Shown one piece after another: positions 12,408-24,055 of a stretch of 64,000 nt of DNA. The stretch covers positions 58,524,464 through 58,588,463 of the forward strand of contig NC_057917.1 in NCBI RefSeq assembly GCF_018873765.1, written 5' to 3'. The translations under genes and the position numbers were made by a program. This DNA is from Telopea speciosissima. Lineage: Eukaryota > Streptophyta > Magnoliopsida > Proteales > Proteaceae. The notes under the pieces are model-generated. The model saw nothing but the letters and a program-made list of their open reading frames with translations, made no database searches and was not told the DNA's origin. Each line of letters begins with the position of its first letter. The stretch's first letter is position 1.

Positions 12408-13329
12408 GGAGGTTTTGACTGGGTTATGATGCAAATCAACCAAATTAAAAAATTATTAAACTTTGTTGGTTTGTTTACTGAAGTACTCTATATACTGATT
12501 TTTCTCTCTATTTATTGGGCAGCTGATAATTGAAGCAATTGTAGGCTTTTTGGCTTATATTTATTAAGTCTATTTGTACAGGTAAACTTCCCTACACCTT
12601 GAATTTCCTAATATAGAAGTTATCAGAAAATCTGATGGAACTTGGACTTTTATTTAAAACTAAAAGAGTTCTCTAATGCAGTTTGATGTTAGATTGAATT
12701 TTGAAGCTTCTCTAAGTCTAAAACTTTGCATTGTGACTTCACTGAGACAGAAATAGAGCAAGTTATGGAATGTAAAGGATCCAAATTTAACACGGCATTC
12801 TAGTTGGTGTTTCTTTTCATTTGAGTTGTGCTGGTTGAGAAATAGCATGGCAACATCCACTTTGCTCTTTAACTATGTGAGTGAGCTTATCTAATAGAAA
12901 ATAAAATATTGTTGCAAGTATGACTTAAAATCCTTCAACTTTGTTGTTGCAAGAGTGAAGCCCTGTGAATCGTAGCGTTCAGCAACGATGAAATTACTAA
13001 TTGAAGGAACATCTAATTTGCAAGTTATTTTTCGATTACTTTGTAGGATGCTACTCTCCCCTTGTTCTAGTGCTATATTCTTCTTCATAATGAAAAAGAT
13101 GTTTTGTGAAATGGATTATCATTTTGTTGTTACTTCATATTGGCTTGATGTTGGACAGTAGTGAAATAAATGTTAGTAGATGTTGGCATGAGTAATATGG
13201 ATGTTAATGGATGTTGGACTTTAGTGAAATTTATCTCCTCTTCTTCAAAGGATGTATTTATAGGAATTTATTTTGCAAATCCAATTTTTTTTTTAAATGT
13301 CATACTATTTACGAAGAAAATTAATTTGT
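12408..13329. other. A/T-rich sequence with no recognisable gene
   Basis: This is flanking DNA of the Ogre-like element. Only short open frames are present and none matches a family I know. It may be the interior of the CACTA-type element whose end lies at 13596, but that cannot be shown from one end. Confidence 0.45.
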
Positions 13330-13596
13330 CATATAAACACTAGTATAATACTATAATGTATACACTTCATTATAAGCGACAATATCTTATATCCATTGTA
13401 TATATTTAATTTTAAACGACGATATTTTGTTACTGTCGTATATATTTTATTTTATGCCACAGAATTTTGTATCCGTCGTAAAAACTAACAAAACCGACAG
13501 TGGCTATTTTACTGTCATATTTGGATACGTCGGAAGTCTATTTGACGGATGTGCGACGAAAATTTTCCGTAGCAAAAAATCATGTTTGTTGTAGTG
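13330..13596 (-). mobile_element. One end of a CACTA (En/Spm-type) transposon
   Basis: Read on the - strand the sequence starts CACTACAACAAACATG at 13596, the terminal inverted repeat of plant CACTA elements. It then shows several diverged CGACGG/CGTCGG-type subterminal words (about 13340-13560), where the transposase binds. The opposite end was not found to the left within the window, so it may lie outside or be lost. The 3-bp target duplication cannot be checked. Confidence 0.7.
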
Positions 13597-13837
13597 TTGG
13601 AAGGATGAGCAATGAAAAATGGAGATGTGGGTGCAACGACAGGTTGCGACGGCTGGGCATACCCGGTATTGGTGGCAGAGCTTGCAGTGATGGGTAAGAT
13701 GCATAGGCACTAGTGTTCGTACAACTACCCCACCCCTAATTTTCCAACCCATCAAACCCCCCATCAAACAAACAGGTTTAGAGTTGATTTGGAAGAGAAG
13801 ATAGGTGATGAGAGAATTTCTTCACCTACTATATAGG

Positions 13838-14933
13838 TGTAAGTACCGTGATCCTCAGGATGAGGGTTCCTCAGCCTTATGGCGACAAGGATTGGCTTCG
13901 ATGAATAACGGCATATCGTTCTGACATATCATCATGGGGATTGGGATCATACTTCATAAAGAAATGGAGTCGCCACCTAGGATTAGGGCCTAGGACCCAA
14001 TGGGTGTAGCCTCATCCGGGATTAGCGGAAAGGGCTACGTGATTTCATAGGGTCTGATCAGAGATTCAGGGTTAGTAGTCAGGTTACGAAAGTGGGAAGG
14101 TGTTAGGCACCCACCTCGCCCGGATAAACCTGTCTTTCTACTAGATGCTTGTTTTCGAATATTCTCCCTTAATGATATATCCTACATCAACATGCAAGGC
14201 TAAGTTATGATGCACTAATCATGACAAAAAAAGAAAAATCATTTACTATGTACACTAAAGCGAGTTACTTTAATTGTCTATATTATGCAAAAAAATAATA
14301 AGAAGGAAAGAGACAGATATCTGCCGATAAATATAAGAAATGAATGAAAATGTACCAAATACGAAATAAGTTATGTCCCACGACTCAAGTGGAGACGGAC
14401 GATCGACTTGCCTCTCTCTTGTCGGACAGAGTAAGGACTATATGAGATGGGTTTCGTTACTCTAACTTCAGGCAAAACAATGGTTGTATATGGGATTCTC
14501 GTTATCTGTATACAGACAGATTAACGGCTATAAAAAGAGGCTTTTGTTATCTGTGCACAGATGGGGTAACGACTCGGAGGGAATGAAATCGCCCTCTTAT
14601 CGAACAGGTAATCGAAGGATCTACCCACACTTAGGAACTGAGTTTTAACGGACGCTCTCTCGAGAGAGCATCAGGGCTAAAAGGGGTGGATCTTACACTA
14701 GGAGGGTCTCCCTACCCTTTAAATCCCTGAAATGAGGGGAGGGTGACCCTCCTATTTATAGAAAGGTGAGCAGTACCTCCTTCAGCATTTGGTAAAAGGG
14801 TCTTATAAGTCATTTTAGGGATGTTAGGATAATTTGGCTTAGATGTAAAGACAAGAGTCCTTGAGAGAGATACCGATGTCTGTCTGTATCCTGTTGTCAT
14901 CATCGTCGGGGATGACAAGATTCAGTGTTTACA
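13838..14933 (-). repeat. Solo LTR of the Ogre-like family
   Basis: In reverse orientation it matches the LTR at 10956-12407 from TGTA at 14933 to TTACA at 13838. It lacks most of the GC-rich section before the TATA region, so it is about 1.1 kb. Flanking bases are ATAGG (13833-13837) and ATGGG (14934-14938), a 4-of-5 match fitting an aged 5-bp target duplication. No internal element sequence is attached. This is the product of unequal recombination between two LTRs. Confidence 0.8.
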
Positions 14934-15339
14934 ATGGGTTTTGGGCCCATTTGTTCAAAAATGTTATAAAAATTATTTACACATAGATAGTTACCAAACT
15001 TATTTTTCATTCTACAATCTATTGTATTTAGCATTTATCAAACAAATTTTTTTTTTGTTTAGATCAAAATGGCTTTTAGTAATGATTTTTTTAATAGACC
15101 AAAAACAAAATGAAGAATGATACCCAAATGACCCATAGGTAGGTTTGCCCTTTTTCTTGTTTGAGGGCTATAAGGCTATTATTAGGATTTAGTTGTTCTA
15201 TAATTTCATTTCGGTTTAATTAATATCATTCACTTGTACTTGCCTTTTATTTTTTTTCAAATTTCCTAATACCAAACTTTTTTTTTTTTTATGATTTTTC
15301 AAAAAAAAAAGAACCCTTCCACATTTCTTTCTTTCCTTA
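14934..15339. other. Intergenic sequence, nothing recognised
   Basis: A/T-rich with several T runs (15047, 15282) and an A run (15301). I see no gene or repeat here. Confidence 0.5.
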
Positions 15340-15724
15340 TAATCATTGTCTTAGTGCACGGTATCCAGAACGGATATCAATCAACCCAGAAACCGATACA
15401 ATAGCAGATCAATGTCGGCATGGATCAACCATATTGGACAAATATGCCTTTGATTCTCCTTTAAAAATAGGTTTTTTGACCATTTTATCCCTTGTCTGTA
15501 CTGTATCATCGATACGATAACGGAATTGGTCACTTGCAAAACCGATACGTAATGCCCGATACGAACAATACAATAACGATACCTCGAACCATGCTTATAA
15601 GAAATAATCCTTAAACTGCCCCTGATCAGTTATCAATTTTTTTGTGAAGATCTTCGATACAAGGACTTGACCCAGACTACCCTCTGACAGCCCATTTGGT
15701 TAATCTTAAACAAATAATAATCAA

Positions 15725-17805
15725 GGGAAATTTACATGCCCCTCCCTAGTACTATGGTCTAATTATGCATTCCTTCCCTACACTTTCCTCAATTATATTC
15801 CAAACCCTTTTAGTTTCTAGTAAATTACTATTACACTCATGTCGTTATCCTCCGTGTATTAAGTGGTGATATGGCTCAGTAATATTTTAAGTAATCTCCA
15901 CTAACCCTGGGTCCTTGTAAGATGACCCTTTTGTATCCTTCTTCTTCTTTTCTTCTTCCTCCTCCTGTAACTCTACCCCACCTTGTTCCTACGACCTCTG
16001 ATTTTGACATTGAATCAAGTTTTTCTGAACCCTACAATACCCTTCTTCTTCTTCTTCCTACTCCAATCCCACCCGCCTCCATCACTCTACAATCCCACCC
16101 CATCATGGATAAATTAACTATTTTATTACCCTTCTCTTGGGTTATTCAAGCACAGTGTGTATCCCACTATTGGTGAGAAATCCAACATCTACACACAGGG
16201 GGCGCAGCGCACATGGTGGAGGTAGCGCGGGCATGCCAGGGCCTTTGACGCAGGCCCAAACAAAACTAGAAATGGCCTGTCTTAGCTTCCAACCAGGATG
16301 AAACGGTCCGTTCTAACTTCAGACCGAGACAAAACGGCCTGTTCTAACTGACGAAATGACCTATTCTAAGAGGCCGGAAACCGCCCGTTCTGACTTCTAA
16401 CCAGGACAAGAAGGGGATCCTTCCATGCCTGAGTAGCTCTAAGGTCTTTTGGGTAAAAGCAAATCACGATGGACAAAGCAAAGAAGAAGATTGAAGATCA
16501 AATTGCTTACTTGCAGTCAATATCTGATTGGAATCATTACAACTTGCGAAATCCGACATTGATGAGATTTACAACCTGACGTTTACAGTACATCTACTTT
16601 AACGGCCTGTTCTAAGATGAAACGGCCCGTTTACAGTAGAACTACTCTACGATCAAATTACATAATCTCACAGAAATGGATTTGATGAAGCTTCACGACT
16701 CTGCCAGCCATGGATTGATGGAGCTTGCAACTTGATGTTGATGGTCGTCTTCTGAAACACGGGCCAAAAGACAAGACTGCTAGAGTCATTCTCCAAGCAT
16801 CTTCCAAAAATGGTCTTGATGAAACTTCCACAATGCTGTAGGCCACGGACTGATGCAATTCACAACTCGATGATGGTGGTTGTCTTCTGAAACATGGGCC
16901 AAAAGACATAATTGCTGGAGTTACTCTCCAAGCAAGGCCTCATGAATGCCCCTTGAAATACAAGCCAATGAGACATTGGTGGCTGGAACCCAACTCCAAC
17001 AAAAATTACAAAGAAGGATGAAAGATTACATCGTGAAAGATAAAAAGGAAAGTATAAAATAAAGATAAAGTGCAGGGTGTTCTGTTGATCCGTTGAGTGA
17101 TGTCTTTCTTCAATGGAGACTTCGGCCTTTTATAGATGGATCCCATAAAGGCTCCCATTTGGTAGTTGTCATAATTGCTGCACCCGTGTACCTACAATCC
17201 CTTGTTTCAGTGCCACATGTCCTTGACTTTGCACATAACCCCTTTGTGAAATAACTCCCACTGTTGCATCTCCTACTTTTTGGATTGCTTCCTAGTGTGG
17301 TGGGCCCCTTTCATTCCAAAGTGCTAATCTCCTGTGTCATGTGGCCATGTGGGGTTTGTAACCTCCCACCATCTATAATCATGGCGGGTCTCACCTTTTC
17401 ACTCTGTCAAACCAAATTTAAAATGGTAATTATCTGATGGCAGCGTGCAATGCATGGCCTTATAGCACGAATAACTGCATCCCAATTTGTGAGATTCTTA
17501 AGATTTCTTGATTAGGAGGTTCTGTAATTGTCCCAACTATTGCATTAGGTTTGCTTTTATTTCAATGTTGTGTAAATTGATATTTGACAGATAGTTATGG
17601 GTGTTTTAGGTTGAATATGAAGAAAGGGTAGCATTGTAATTTTATTTTTGTTGTGTTAATACAAGGATAAAAATAATGTTTTCCAAATTACAACTAACAG
17701 CAGGTTAATTCCATCAGCCAAAGGGAGTTTGAGTGTAATTAGAGAAAGTCCATGGGAGGAATGTATAATTAGGCCATAGAACAAGGAGGGGTAGCTAATT
17801 TTTCC
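15725..17805. mobile_element. Mutator-like element, copy in segment 1
   Basis: Ends are GGGAAATTTACATGCCCC at left and the complement of GGAAAAATTAGCTACCCC at right, and the two ends stay similar for roughly 80 bases. Flanks are AATAATCAA (15716-15724) and AATAATTAA (17806-17814), a 9-bp target duplication with one change. Segment 3 has a single AATAATTAA at the same place (35262-35270), which is the empty site. Long terminal repeats plus 9-bp duplications are the hallmark of Mutator-like elements. No transposase was seen, so it is non-autonomous. Confidence 0.8.
16172..17485. other. 1.3 kb present only in the segment-1 Mutator-like element
   Basis: The copy at 20502-24277 goes directly from TGTATCCCAC to a GAGGTTTTGTAACTGTCCCA-like stretch, whereas here about 1.3 kb intervenes. 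It contains repeated CGGCCTGTTCTAAC words (16300-16640) and a duplicated stretch of about 170 bases (16690-16775 and 16815-16910, both including ACATGGGCCAAAAGAC or a close variant). No coding family recognised. It is either an insertion here or a deletion in the other copy. Confidence 0.55.
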
Positions 17806-17931
17806 AATAATTAATGATTCACTTCCGCTTCAAGCGCTCACAGTACTAAAGCCGCAAACCGAATTCACAGGCTGAAATAGCTTTTCAGCCACTCCTCGTA
17901 TAGAATTAAATGCAGCCGCTAATTTCTCCTT

Positions 17932-18083
17932 TTTACGGATCAGGATCGTCTTCAAGGTGTTGCCAATCGTTGGGTTGTGTCACACACATTCCTAGGCATA
18001 CATCGAGATATGTGCAACATAACTCAACCACTGGATGCTCCCTGACCGCACCCTAGGCACACGCCTCCTTGGAGACGAGCTCA
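17932..18083. mobile_element. Foldback MITE in the PMEI copy-1 upstream region
   Basis: Segments 2 and 3 lack these bases, so this is an insertion about 260-410 bases before the start codon. The two arms pair: GGTTGTGTCACACACATTCC with the later ATATGTGCAACATAACTCAACC, and GATCGTCTTCAAGG with CCTTGGAGACGAGC. Another member of the same look is at 37766-37960. Exact ends are uncertain by a few bases. Confidence 0.6.
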
Positions 18084-18229
18084 ATTCCCTTTCTACACCC
18101 AACTCATGACTCTAATCAAGTCTCTTTACATGCCAAAGAAAAAAAAAAAAAAAAGGAAGACCATTCATTTTAGTCAATCTGGTATCGTTCATTCCATTCC
18201 TACCTAAAAGGCAAACCAAGAGATGAGTC

Positions 18230-18238
18230 TATATAAAT
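18230..18238 (+). promoter_or_regulatory. TATA box of PMEI copy 1
   Basis: TATATAAAT lies about 110 bases before the ATG, within a block (AAACCAAGAGATGAGTC before it) that is nearly identical in all three segments. Confidence 0.7.
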
Positions 18239-18339
18239 CCCTCTCTTAAGTCCAAACCCATCTCATCAGCTTCAGGTTCAGGGAGCTTAGGACCTCTCTT
18301 TAATCTCCAAAGCTCCCCAAACCTCAAGAGTTCCAGAAA

Positions 18340-18902
18340 ATGGCCGCCCCATCAATGACAATCTCTACCTCCTTACTCCTCCTTCTTCTTCCACCGGCGA
18401 TCTCCGCCGCCCATTTATACCCAAACCCAAACCCAAATCCAAACAACAATGGTAACGATTTCATCCGTACCAACTGCGATGCAACATTGTACTCTGATGT
18501 CTGCTACGCCACCCTCATTGCCCGCGCCAATGAGGTCCAAGGAAGCCCAGCCAAGCTCGCTAGCGTTGCCGTCGAGGTCAGATTAGCGCGTACATTTCGA
18601 ACCTCGCACGCAATCCCATTTCCGATAAGGTTCTAAAGGACTGCGTGAGCAACTTCGGTGACGTCATTGATCAGATGCAACGCTCGAGCACGGAAATACA
18701 ACCCGCGATCACGCCATTCCAGATAAGCAATGTACAGACGTGGATGAGCGCCGCACTTACCAATCAGGACACGTGTGCAGATGAGCTTATTGAGTCTGTG
18801 AAATCGGATGTACAGGATCGCGTGTTGAACGGCAAGAAGTTGACGAGCATTGCCCTCGCCTTCATCAATAAGTTTGCCCAAGCGACCAATGCTAAGCCTT
18901 GA
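18340..18902 (+). pseudogene. PMEI-like gene, copy 1, frameshifted
   Basis: PMEI-domain proteins are secreted four-helix proteins that block pectin methylesterase or invertase in the cell wall. The frame from 18340 gives a signal peptide (residues 1-23), a proline/asparagine-rich linker, and the first conserved cysteine pair (Cys46 and Cys55, 8 residues between). After VAVEV (18576) it lacks 19 bases present in copy 2 (after 18581), which shifts the frame, and the remaining helices are read from 18645 to 18902 in another frame. Cysteines 3 and 4 and the C-terminus NAK-Pro-stop survive in that frame. No intron could explain the gap: the missing block has no splice sites and the family usually lacks an intron here. 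Confidence 0.85.
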
Positions 18903-19655
18903 TTGGGTGGGGCGGCCCGTTTGATTCTATTTTAGTATTTATGTCATATAAGGTTTGGTTTTGGTTTTGTAGAGAGAGAAATATAGATTCCTTCGAAGGA
19001 AGGAATTTCTGGATGTAATTTGTTGTTTGCATTCTTCTTTCTTGAATCCTCACTTACTGAAGAGAAAAGAAATTAAGGTTATGGATCATAGTCGAAAATT
19101 CATAATCGTATCCCTTTAAGTGAATAAACAAATGTAAATGGACAATCGAAAATCCTTAATCATATTTGTTTAAGGGAATCTTTATTAAAAAAAAAAAAAA
19201 GGGTTCTTAAAACTATCAGAAATATTCGAAAACTAATCGAATATGGATGAGATCACAGATAGTGTTATATTCCATTCGAATTTGATCCATCTACATCCTT
19301 TACATAATGTGGATCCAAATAGGATTGACCGAGGGTCCAGAGAGACAAGGCCATAGACCCCAGGCGGTAAACCTTCATTTTGGTATCTTTTTATATATTA
19401 AACATCAATAAGTTTTATTCTAACCGTAGGGTACAGTGCAATCAGTACATTGCACAAGGGAAGGGAAGGGAAATTATTTTATAATTGTGTAATATATCTA
19501 CTCTTAATGTATTTGATTAGGAAAAAGGTGCTCAAAATGTAATCTCGACCCTTATGTAAGTAACCAATTTGTTTTTTTTTTTTGGGAATTGGGAGCTTTT
19601 ATATATATCTTACTTTGTTAAATAGGGGGGGGGGGGAATAGGGAGGGGGAAGGCA
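18903..19655 (+). other. Conserved 3' flank of PMEI copy 1
   Basis: It matches 25621-25880 and 36150-36730 (for example GTTTGATTCTA..TAGTATTTATG and GGATGTAATTTG), so it is part of the duplicated segment and probably includes the 3' UTR. No other gene seen. Confidence 0.6.
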
Positions 19656-19656
19656 G

Positions 19657-19745
19657 GTGCCAAAAGACTTGGACTCGAGACCTCCTGGTGAGCATAGGCA
19701 TGAAACGCACCATAGCTCACCAAATGCACTAGGCAACTGTTGGTT
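19657..19745 (-). mobile_element. Possible tRNA-derived SINE fragment
   Basis: On the - strand a TTTGGTGAGCTATGG motif is followed about 30 bases later by GGTCTCGAGTCCAAG, resembling the A and B boxes of RNA polymerase III promoters. Segment 3 lacks this stretch. The B box match is imperfect. Confidence 0.35.
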
Positions 19746-21033
19746 GTATGGAACCATTTTACCTTTACCGCTCTTCATTAGAGCATTCCAAACTTGCTCA
19801 AAGAACTTCTCCCATTTAATAATTACATTTTCCAGATGTGATATTTATTATACTTTTCAAATTAAAATAACATGAGTGAAAAGTAATTCAAACTTTAATA
19901 ATTGTATTTGGTACATTTTGAAGTTTTTTATTGTTGGATAAACAATGCTTTATTAATAAAAACGAGTAGAACACATGATTTCCGAATTACAAACCTATGA
20001 AGTAATAATCACAAAATTTATACTTTAATTATGATTTGATCAAACCTATGGTGCAACCAATTGATGACCAAGCTGTTCACTTTTAGGATAAGAGATCTTT
20101 GCTTGGTCATGCAGCACTTGCATCAATGTAGGAATCAATGACACAGCAAGTATGGATACCTACAAGAATGGGTTTTTGATTTTAATAGGAAAAGACCATA
20201 AATTTGCTTGTTCCTATTTCTAGGCACGGTCATCGATCAACATAGAAACCGATACATTACTGGATCGATATCGGCATACATCAACCATATCCAACAAATA
20301 TGCCCCTGATTCTCCTTTAACGATCCCTCAAATTATGCTTATAATTCATAATCCTTATTGGCACACGTATCTAACCAATGTGCAAGGACAATTTTTTTTG
20401 GTAGAACCAATGTGCAAGGACGGTTGTGAAGATCCTCGATACAAGGACTTCATCCGGACTACCCTTGACAACCCATTTTGTTAGTCATAAGTAATAATTA
20501 AAGAAAAATTACATGCCTCTCCCCTGTACTATAGTCTAATTACACATTTCTTATGAACTTTCTCCAATTACACTCTAACCCCTTCTACTTTGCGATAAAT
20601 TACTATTACACACATGCCGTTAGCCTCCATCTATTAAGTGGTGACGTGGCTTAGTAATATTTAACTATTCCCCAAACTAACCATGGGTCCTTGTAAGATG
20701 ACCTTTTTACCCTTCTTCTTCCTCCTCCTGCAACTCCGCCCCCACCCTCCTACAACCTCTGATTTTGACATTGAATCAAACTTTTTTGAACCCAACAATA
20801 CCCATCTTCTTCTTCTTCATGCTGCAACCCCACCCGCCTCCATCTCTCTACAATCCTGCCCCATCATGGATAAATTCACTGTTTTATTACTCTTCTCTTC
20901 GGTTATTCAAGCACAGTGTGTATCCCACATAAAATTTCTCCATCAATTTCAAGATCTAGAGGTTTTGTAACTGTCCCACCTGTTGCGAGAGGTCTGCTTT
21001 ATTTCAGTGTTGTGTAAACTAATCTTTGAAAGG

Positions 21034-21319
21034 TTTTCTAGAAATTTTATTGGAAGCATTGTGACAGATGCAGAATCGAGGTCTCTTTTCAAGTTCAATG
21101 ACTTGAGCCGTTGCAATCGAGGTCTCTTCTCTTCCCCACCATTATCGCTACCTTTCTCGTTAATTGTATTTTCAGCCACAAGCTATTGACATCTCTGCAA
21201 GAGCCGAGTAACGAAGAACCCGCTAGAGCCCAAGCCTAGAATTGATCGAACACGGGAACACCATTTTTTCCAGTTAGATATTCGCTCGAACATACATGGA
21301 AGCTTGTCGGAAACTATAC
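21034..21319. other. Cargo of the segment-2 Mutator-like element, left part
   Basis: This sequence is absent from segment 1. It includes a repeated GAGGTCTCTT word (21079 and 21119) and is more GC-balanced than its surroundings. Open frames exist on both strands but I recognise no product. It was contiguous with 23443-24055 before the Copia insertion. Confidence 0.4.
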
Positions 21320-23437
21320 TACTAAACATATGATATGATATTAAAATCCTTATTTGAATATTGGATTGCTTTCTATTGATGTGAAGGTTGGTATTTATAC
21401 AAATTTACAAGGGTCAATCACCCAAAGATAGAGACAAATGATCTCCCTAATTATCTCCTAAAATTTGTAGTGCAGATAAAAAGAAATCAATTATCTTAGT
21501 CATGGATATGAAAACTCATATGGTAAGACTCCCCCTCAAGTTGCAGCGTGAAGGTCACAAATGCCCAACTTGGAATTGAGATACTGAAACTGTTCGCGAC
21601 CAAGAGACTTAGTGAACAGATCCACTAGTTGATCTGAAATATTGATCTTTGTTGGTTGAAGAAGACTTTGTTGCAATTTCTCAAGAACAACATGGCAATC
21701 TATTTCGATGTGCTTAGTACGTTCGTGAAAAACTGGATTGTATGCTATATGTAGAGCTACTTGATTATCACAAAATAGTTGTATTGGAGACGACAATGCA
21801 ATTCCCAAGTCCTTAAAAAGATAAGATAATCAAATGATTTCGCATGTAGCTGTTGCCATGGCCTTGTATTCGGCCTTAGCTGAGGAGCGGGATACTGTAC
21901 TTTGTTTCTTTGTCATCCAAGAGATTGGACTCGAGCCAGGGAGAATGCAATAGCCAGTCATGGAGCGCCTTGTAAGTGAACATGTGGCCCAGTCAGAGTC
22001 GCAGTAACCAGTGAGTTGGATAGATGATGCAGCAGAGTATGAAATTCCTTGGCCGGGTGTGGCCTTTAAGTACCGAAGCAGCCAATGTGCAACATCCATA
22101 TGGGGTTGTCTAGGATGGTGCATAAATTGGTTGAGAATATTGACTGTATGGGTAATATCCGGGTGAGTAAGGTAGATCAAGTACCCGACGAGACGACGAT
22201 ATATTGAAGGATCACATAATAAATCACCAGAGGCATCTGATAAGTGCAAATTTTGTTTCATTGGTGTTGTGGCTGGCCGAGATCCAGTGAGTCCAGAATC
22301 ACTTAGAATATCCAAAACATATTCGCGCTGAGAGAGATAAATTCCCTTTGAGGAGCAGGCAACTTCAATGCCCAAAAATTTTTATTTCAAAGGGCCAAGA
22401 TTTTTATGTGAAAGTTATGAAACAAAAAATCTTTCACTTCATCAATTAAAGGAGCAGCAGTACTGTTGATGATTATATCATCCACATAGAGCACAATATA
22501 GACCGTTGCATGTTGTCGTCAGAGAATGAATAATGAGTGATCAGCCAGTGATTGGGAGAACCCAAATTATAGGAGAGCCGTTGAAAATTTTGAAAACCAT
22601 TGACGGGAAGCTTGTTTCAAGCCATATATTGATTTGTGCATTTTGTAAACAAGATTCTCCCCCTTTCTTCGGTATCTGGGTGGTGGTATCATGTAGACGT
22701 CTTCATCTAAATCGCCATGCAAGAACGCATTATGTACGTCCATTTGATGGAGGTACCAACCTTGGATAGCGGCAAGGGCAATCAGAATGCGAACTGTAAC
22801 AAGTTTCACCACAGCGGCAAATGTGTCATGATAGTCAACGCCCTCCACTTGATTATAACTTTTAGCTATAAGGCTAGCCTTGTAACTATCGATAGAACCA
22901 TCAAAATTGTGTTTAATTTTGAACATCCATTTTGATCCTATTGGTTTCTTTCCATGGGGTAATGGAATAAGCGACCATGTTTTGTTTGCAGATAGTGCCT
23001 CAATTTCTATTTGCATAGTGTCACGCCACTGTTGGAAATTCATTGCCTCAGCAAAGACTGCAAGTTCGGTATGGCTAGCCGAAGATGTTAGAAAAGCAAC
23101 ATGACTGGAAGAAAAATGAGTATAGTGAAAGAAATTGGAGAAGTACCTTGGAAAAAACGGTGGTGATGGAAAAAAAGAAGGAATGAAAAGAGAAAACCCA
23201 AAATCGTTTTAGGCTGATACCATATTAAGCATATGATATGATATGAAAATCCTCATTTGAATTTGAATATTGGATTGCTTTCTATTGATGTAAAGGTTGG
23301 TATTTATACAAATTTACAAGGGTCAATCACCCAAAGATAGACACAAATTATCTCCCTAATTTTCTCCTAAGATTTGATGTATAGATAAGAAGAAATCAAG
23401 TATCCTAGTTATGGATATGAAAACTCATATGATAAGA
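21320..23437 (-). mobile_element. Internally deleted Copia retrotransposon (2.1 kb)
   Basis: LTRs at 21320-21528 (209 bp) and 23223-23437 (215 bp) are about 90% alike by eye. Both flanks carry TATAC (21315-21319 and 23438-23442), a perfect 5-bp target duplication. On the - strand the LTR starts TCTTAC and ends TTTAGTA or TTAATA, not the usual TG...CA. TGGTATCAGCCT (initiator-Met tRNA type, 23211-23222) follows the 5' LTR. A purine tract (CTTGAGGGGGAG, about 21529-21540) precedes the 3' LTR. Gag, protease and integrase are gone. Confidence 0.88.
21536..23043 (-). pseudogene. pol: Copia reverse transcriptase-RNase H remnant
   Basis: Reading from 23043: the Copia RT opening (WRDTMQIEIEAL, NKTWSLIPLP, KPIGSKWMFKIK), the first catalytic region (LHQMDVHNAFLHGDLDEDVYM) and YGLKQASRQW. 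Then the YVDD catalytic motif (22477-22488), after which frames shift. 22375-21830 carries the connection and RNase H start (YCDSDWATCSLTRRSMTGYC). 21808-21536 carries RNase H end motifs ([22 protein letters not shown]). At least two frame breaks separate the blocks, so no full protein is made. The start at 23043 is simply where Copia homology opens after the deletion. Confidence 0.9.
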
Positions 23438-23442
23438 TATAC

Positions 23443-24055
23443 ATTCTCTGATGCTTCTTGTACAGGAATCTCCGCAGCACCTGCAGTCTTTGTTCCTATG
23501 AAAGCCCAAAACTCCAGTCTCTACTACTCCAACTTCTTATCGTCCTCATTGCTCTTCGATCTCTCCCCGTCTTTGTTTCTCTCCATCATTTCTCCCCTCT
23601 GAGCCATCCCAGTGTGAGATATCAAACTGGTAGTGTTTTTGCAGGATGTTGTGGATTAAAGATCCCCTGGAAATTCATCAAAAGATTCTGGTGAGGAGGG
23701 TTTAGGGAAGCCTGGGATGCAGAATATCATTATTGGCTATGGCCGCTCCCACTTTCACGCCCCATACTGTTCTCTTGATGCATAAAGCAAGTCTGGAAAG
23801 TAGATCTGAAAAGAAAAAAAAATAGAAGGCAGGGAAGGGGTAGGAGGAAAGAGACTCGCCAGATTTGATATTTTTGAGGCAATTGCAACTTATTCGATTG
23901 GTGATGACACGATGATAACACTGTTTTGCTTTGGAGCCCCAGACTCTCCTGGTTTTCTTTATAATTTTTATTTCTTTTATCCACAACGTGGCCTTGCCAG
24001 TTAAGCAATCTTCTAAGTAAAAGTTTTCAATATTGGTACTGCTGGTGGTGAAGGT
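23443..24055. other. Cargo of the segment-2 Mutator-like element, right part
   Basis: Continues 21034-21314 across the Copia insertion. 23411-23602 (+) has an open frame, and a splice-acceptor-like TTTTTGCAG precedes 23645. A - strand frame lies at 23702-23986. No domain recognised. A captured host gene fragment fits the composition and context but is not demonstrated. Confidence 0.35.

Larger units (their letters stand above)
15340..20220 (+). repeat. Duplicated segment, copy 1 (with PMEI pseudogene)
   Basis: This shares with 20221-25900 and 34840-37600 an upstream block (GATCCTCGATACAAGGACTT or near-identical), the PMEI-like gene with its TATA region, and a downstream block. Copies 1 and 2 share a Mutator-like element at the same site that copy 3 lacks, so copies 1 and 2 separated after copy 3 split off. 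Orientation is the same in all three, as expected for tandem duplication. Confidence 0.8.

Noticed and set aside
18577-18600. An intron in PMEI copy 1 to explain the frame change
   Set aside because: The gap relative to copy 2 is 19 bases missing from copy 1; nothing is inserted, so splicing cannot restore the frame.
20683-20970. Conserved protein in the Mutator-like elements (also at 15922-16176)
   Set aside because: The two frames are similar only because the elements are copies. The content is low-complexity proline/leucine sequence with no domain, and indels between copies are not in threes.
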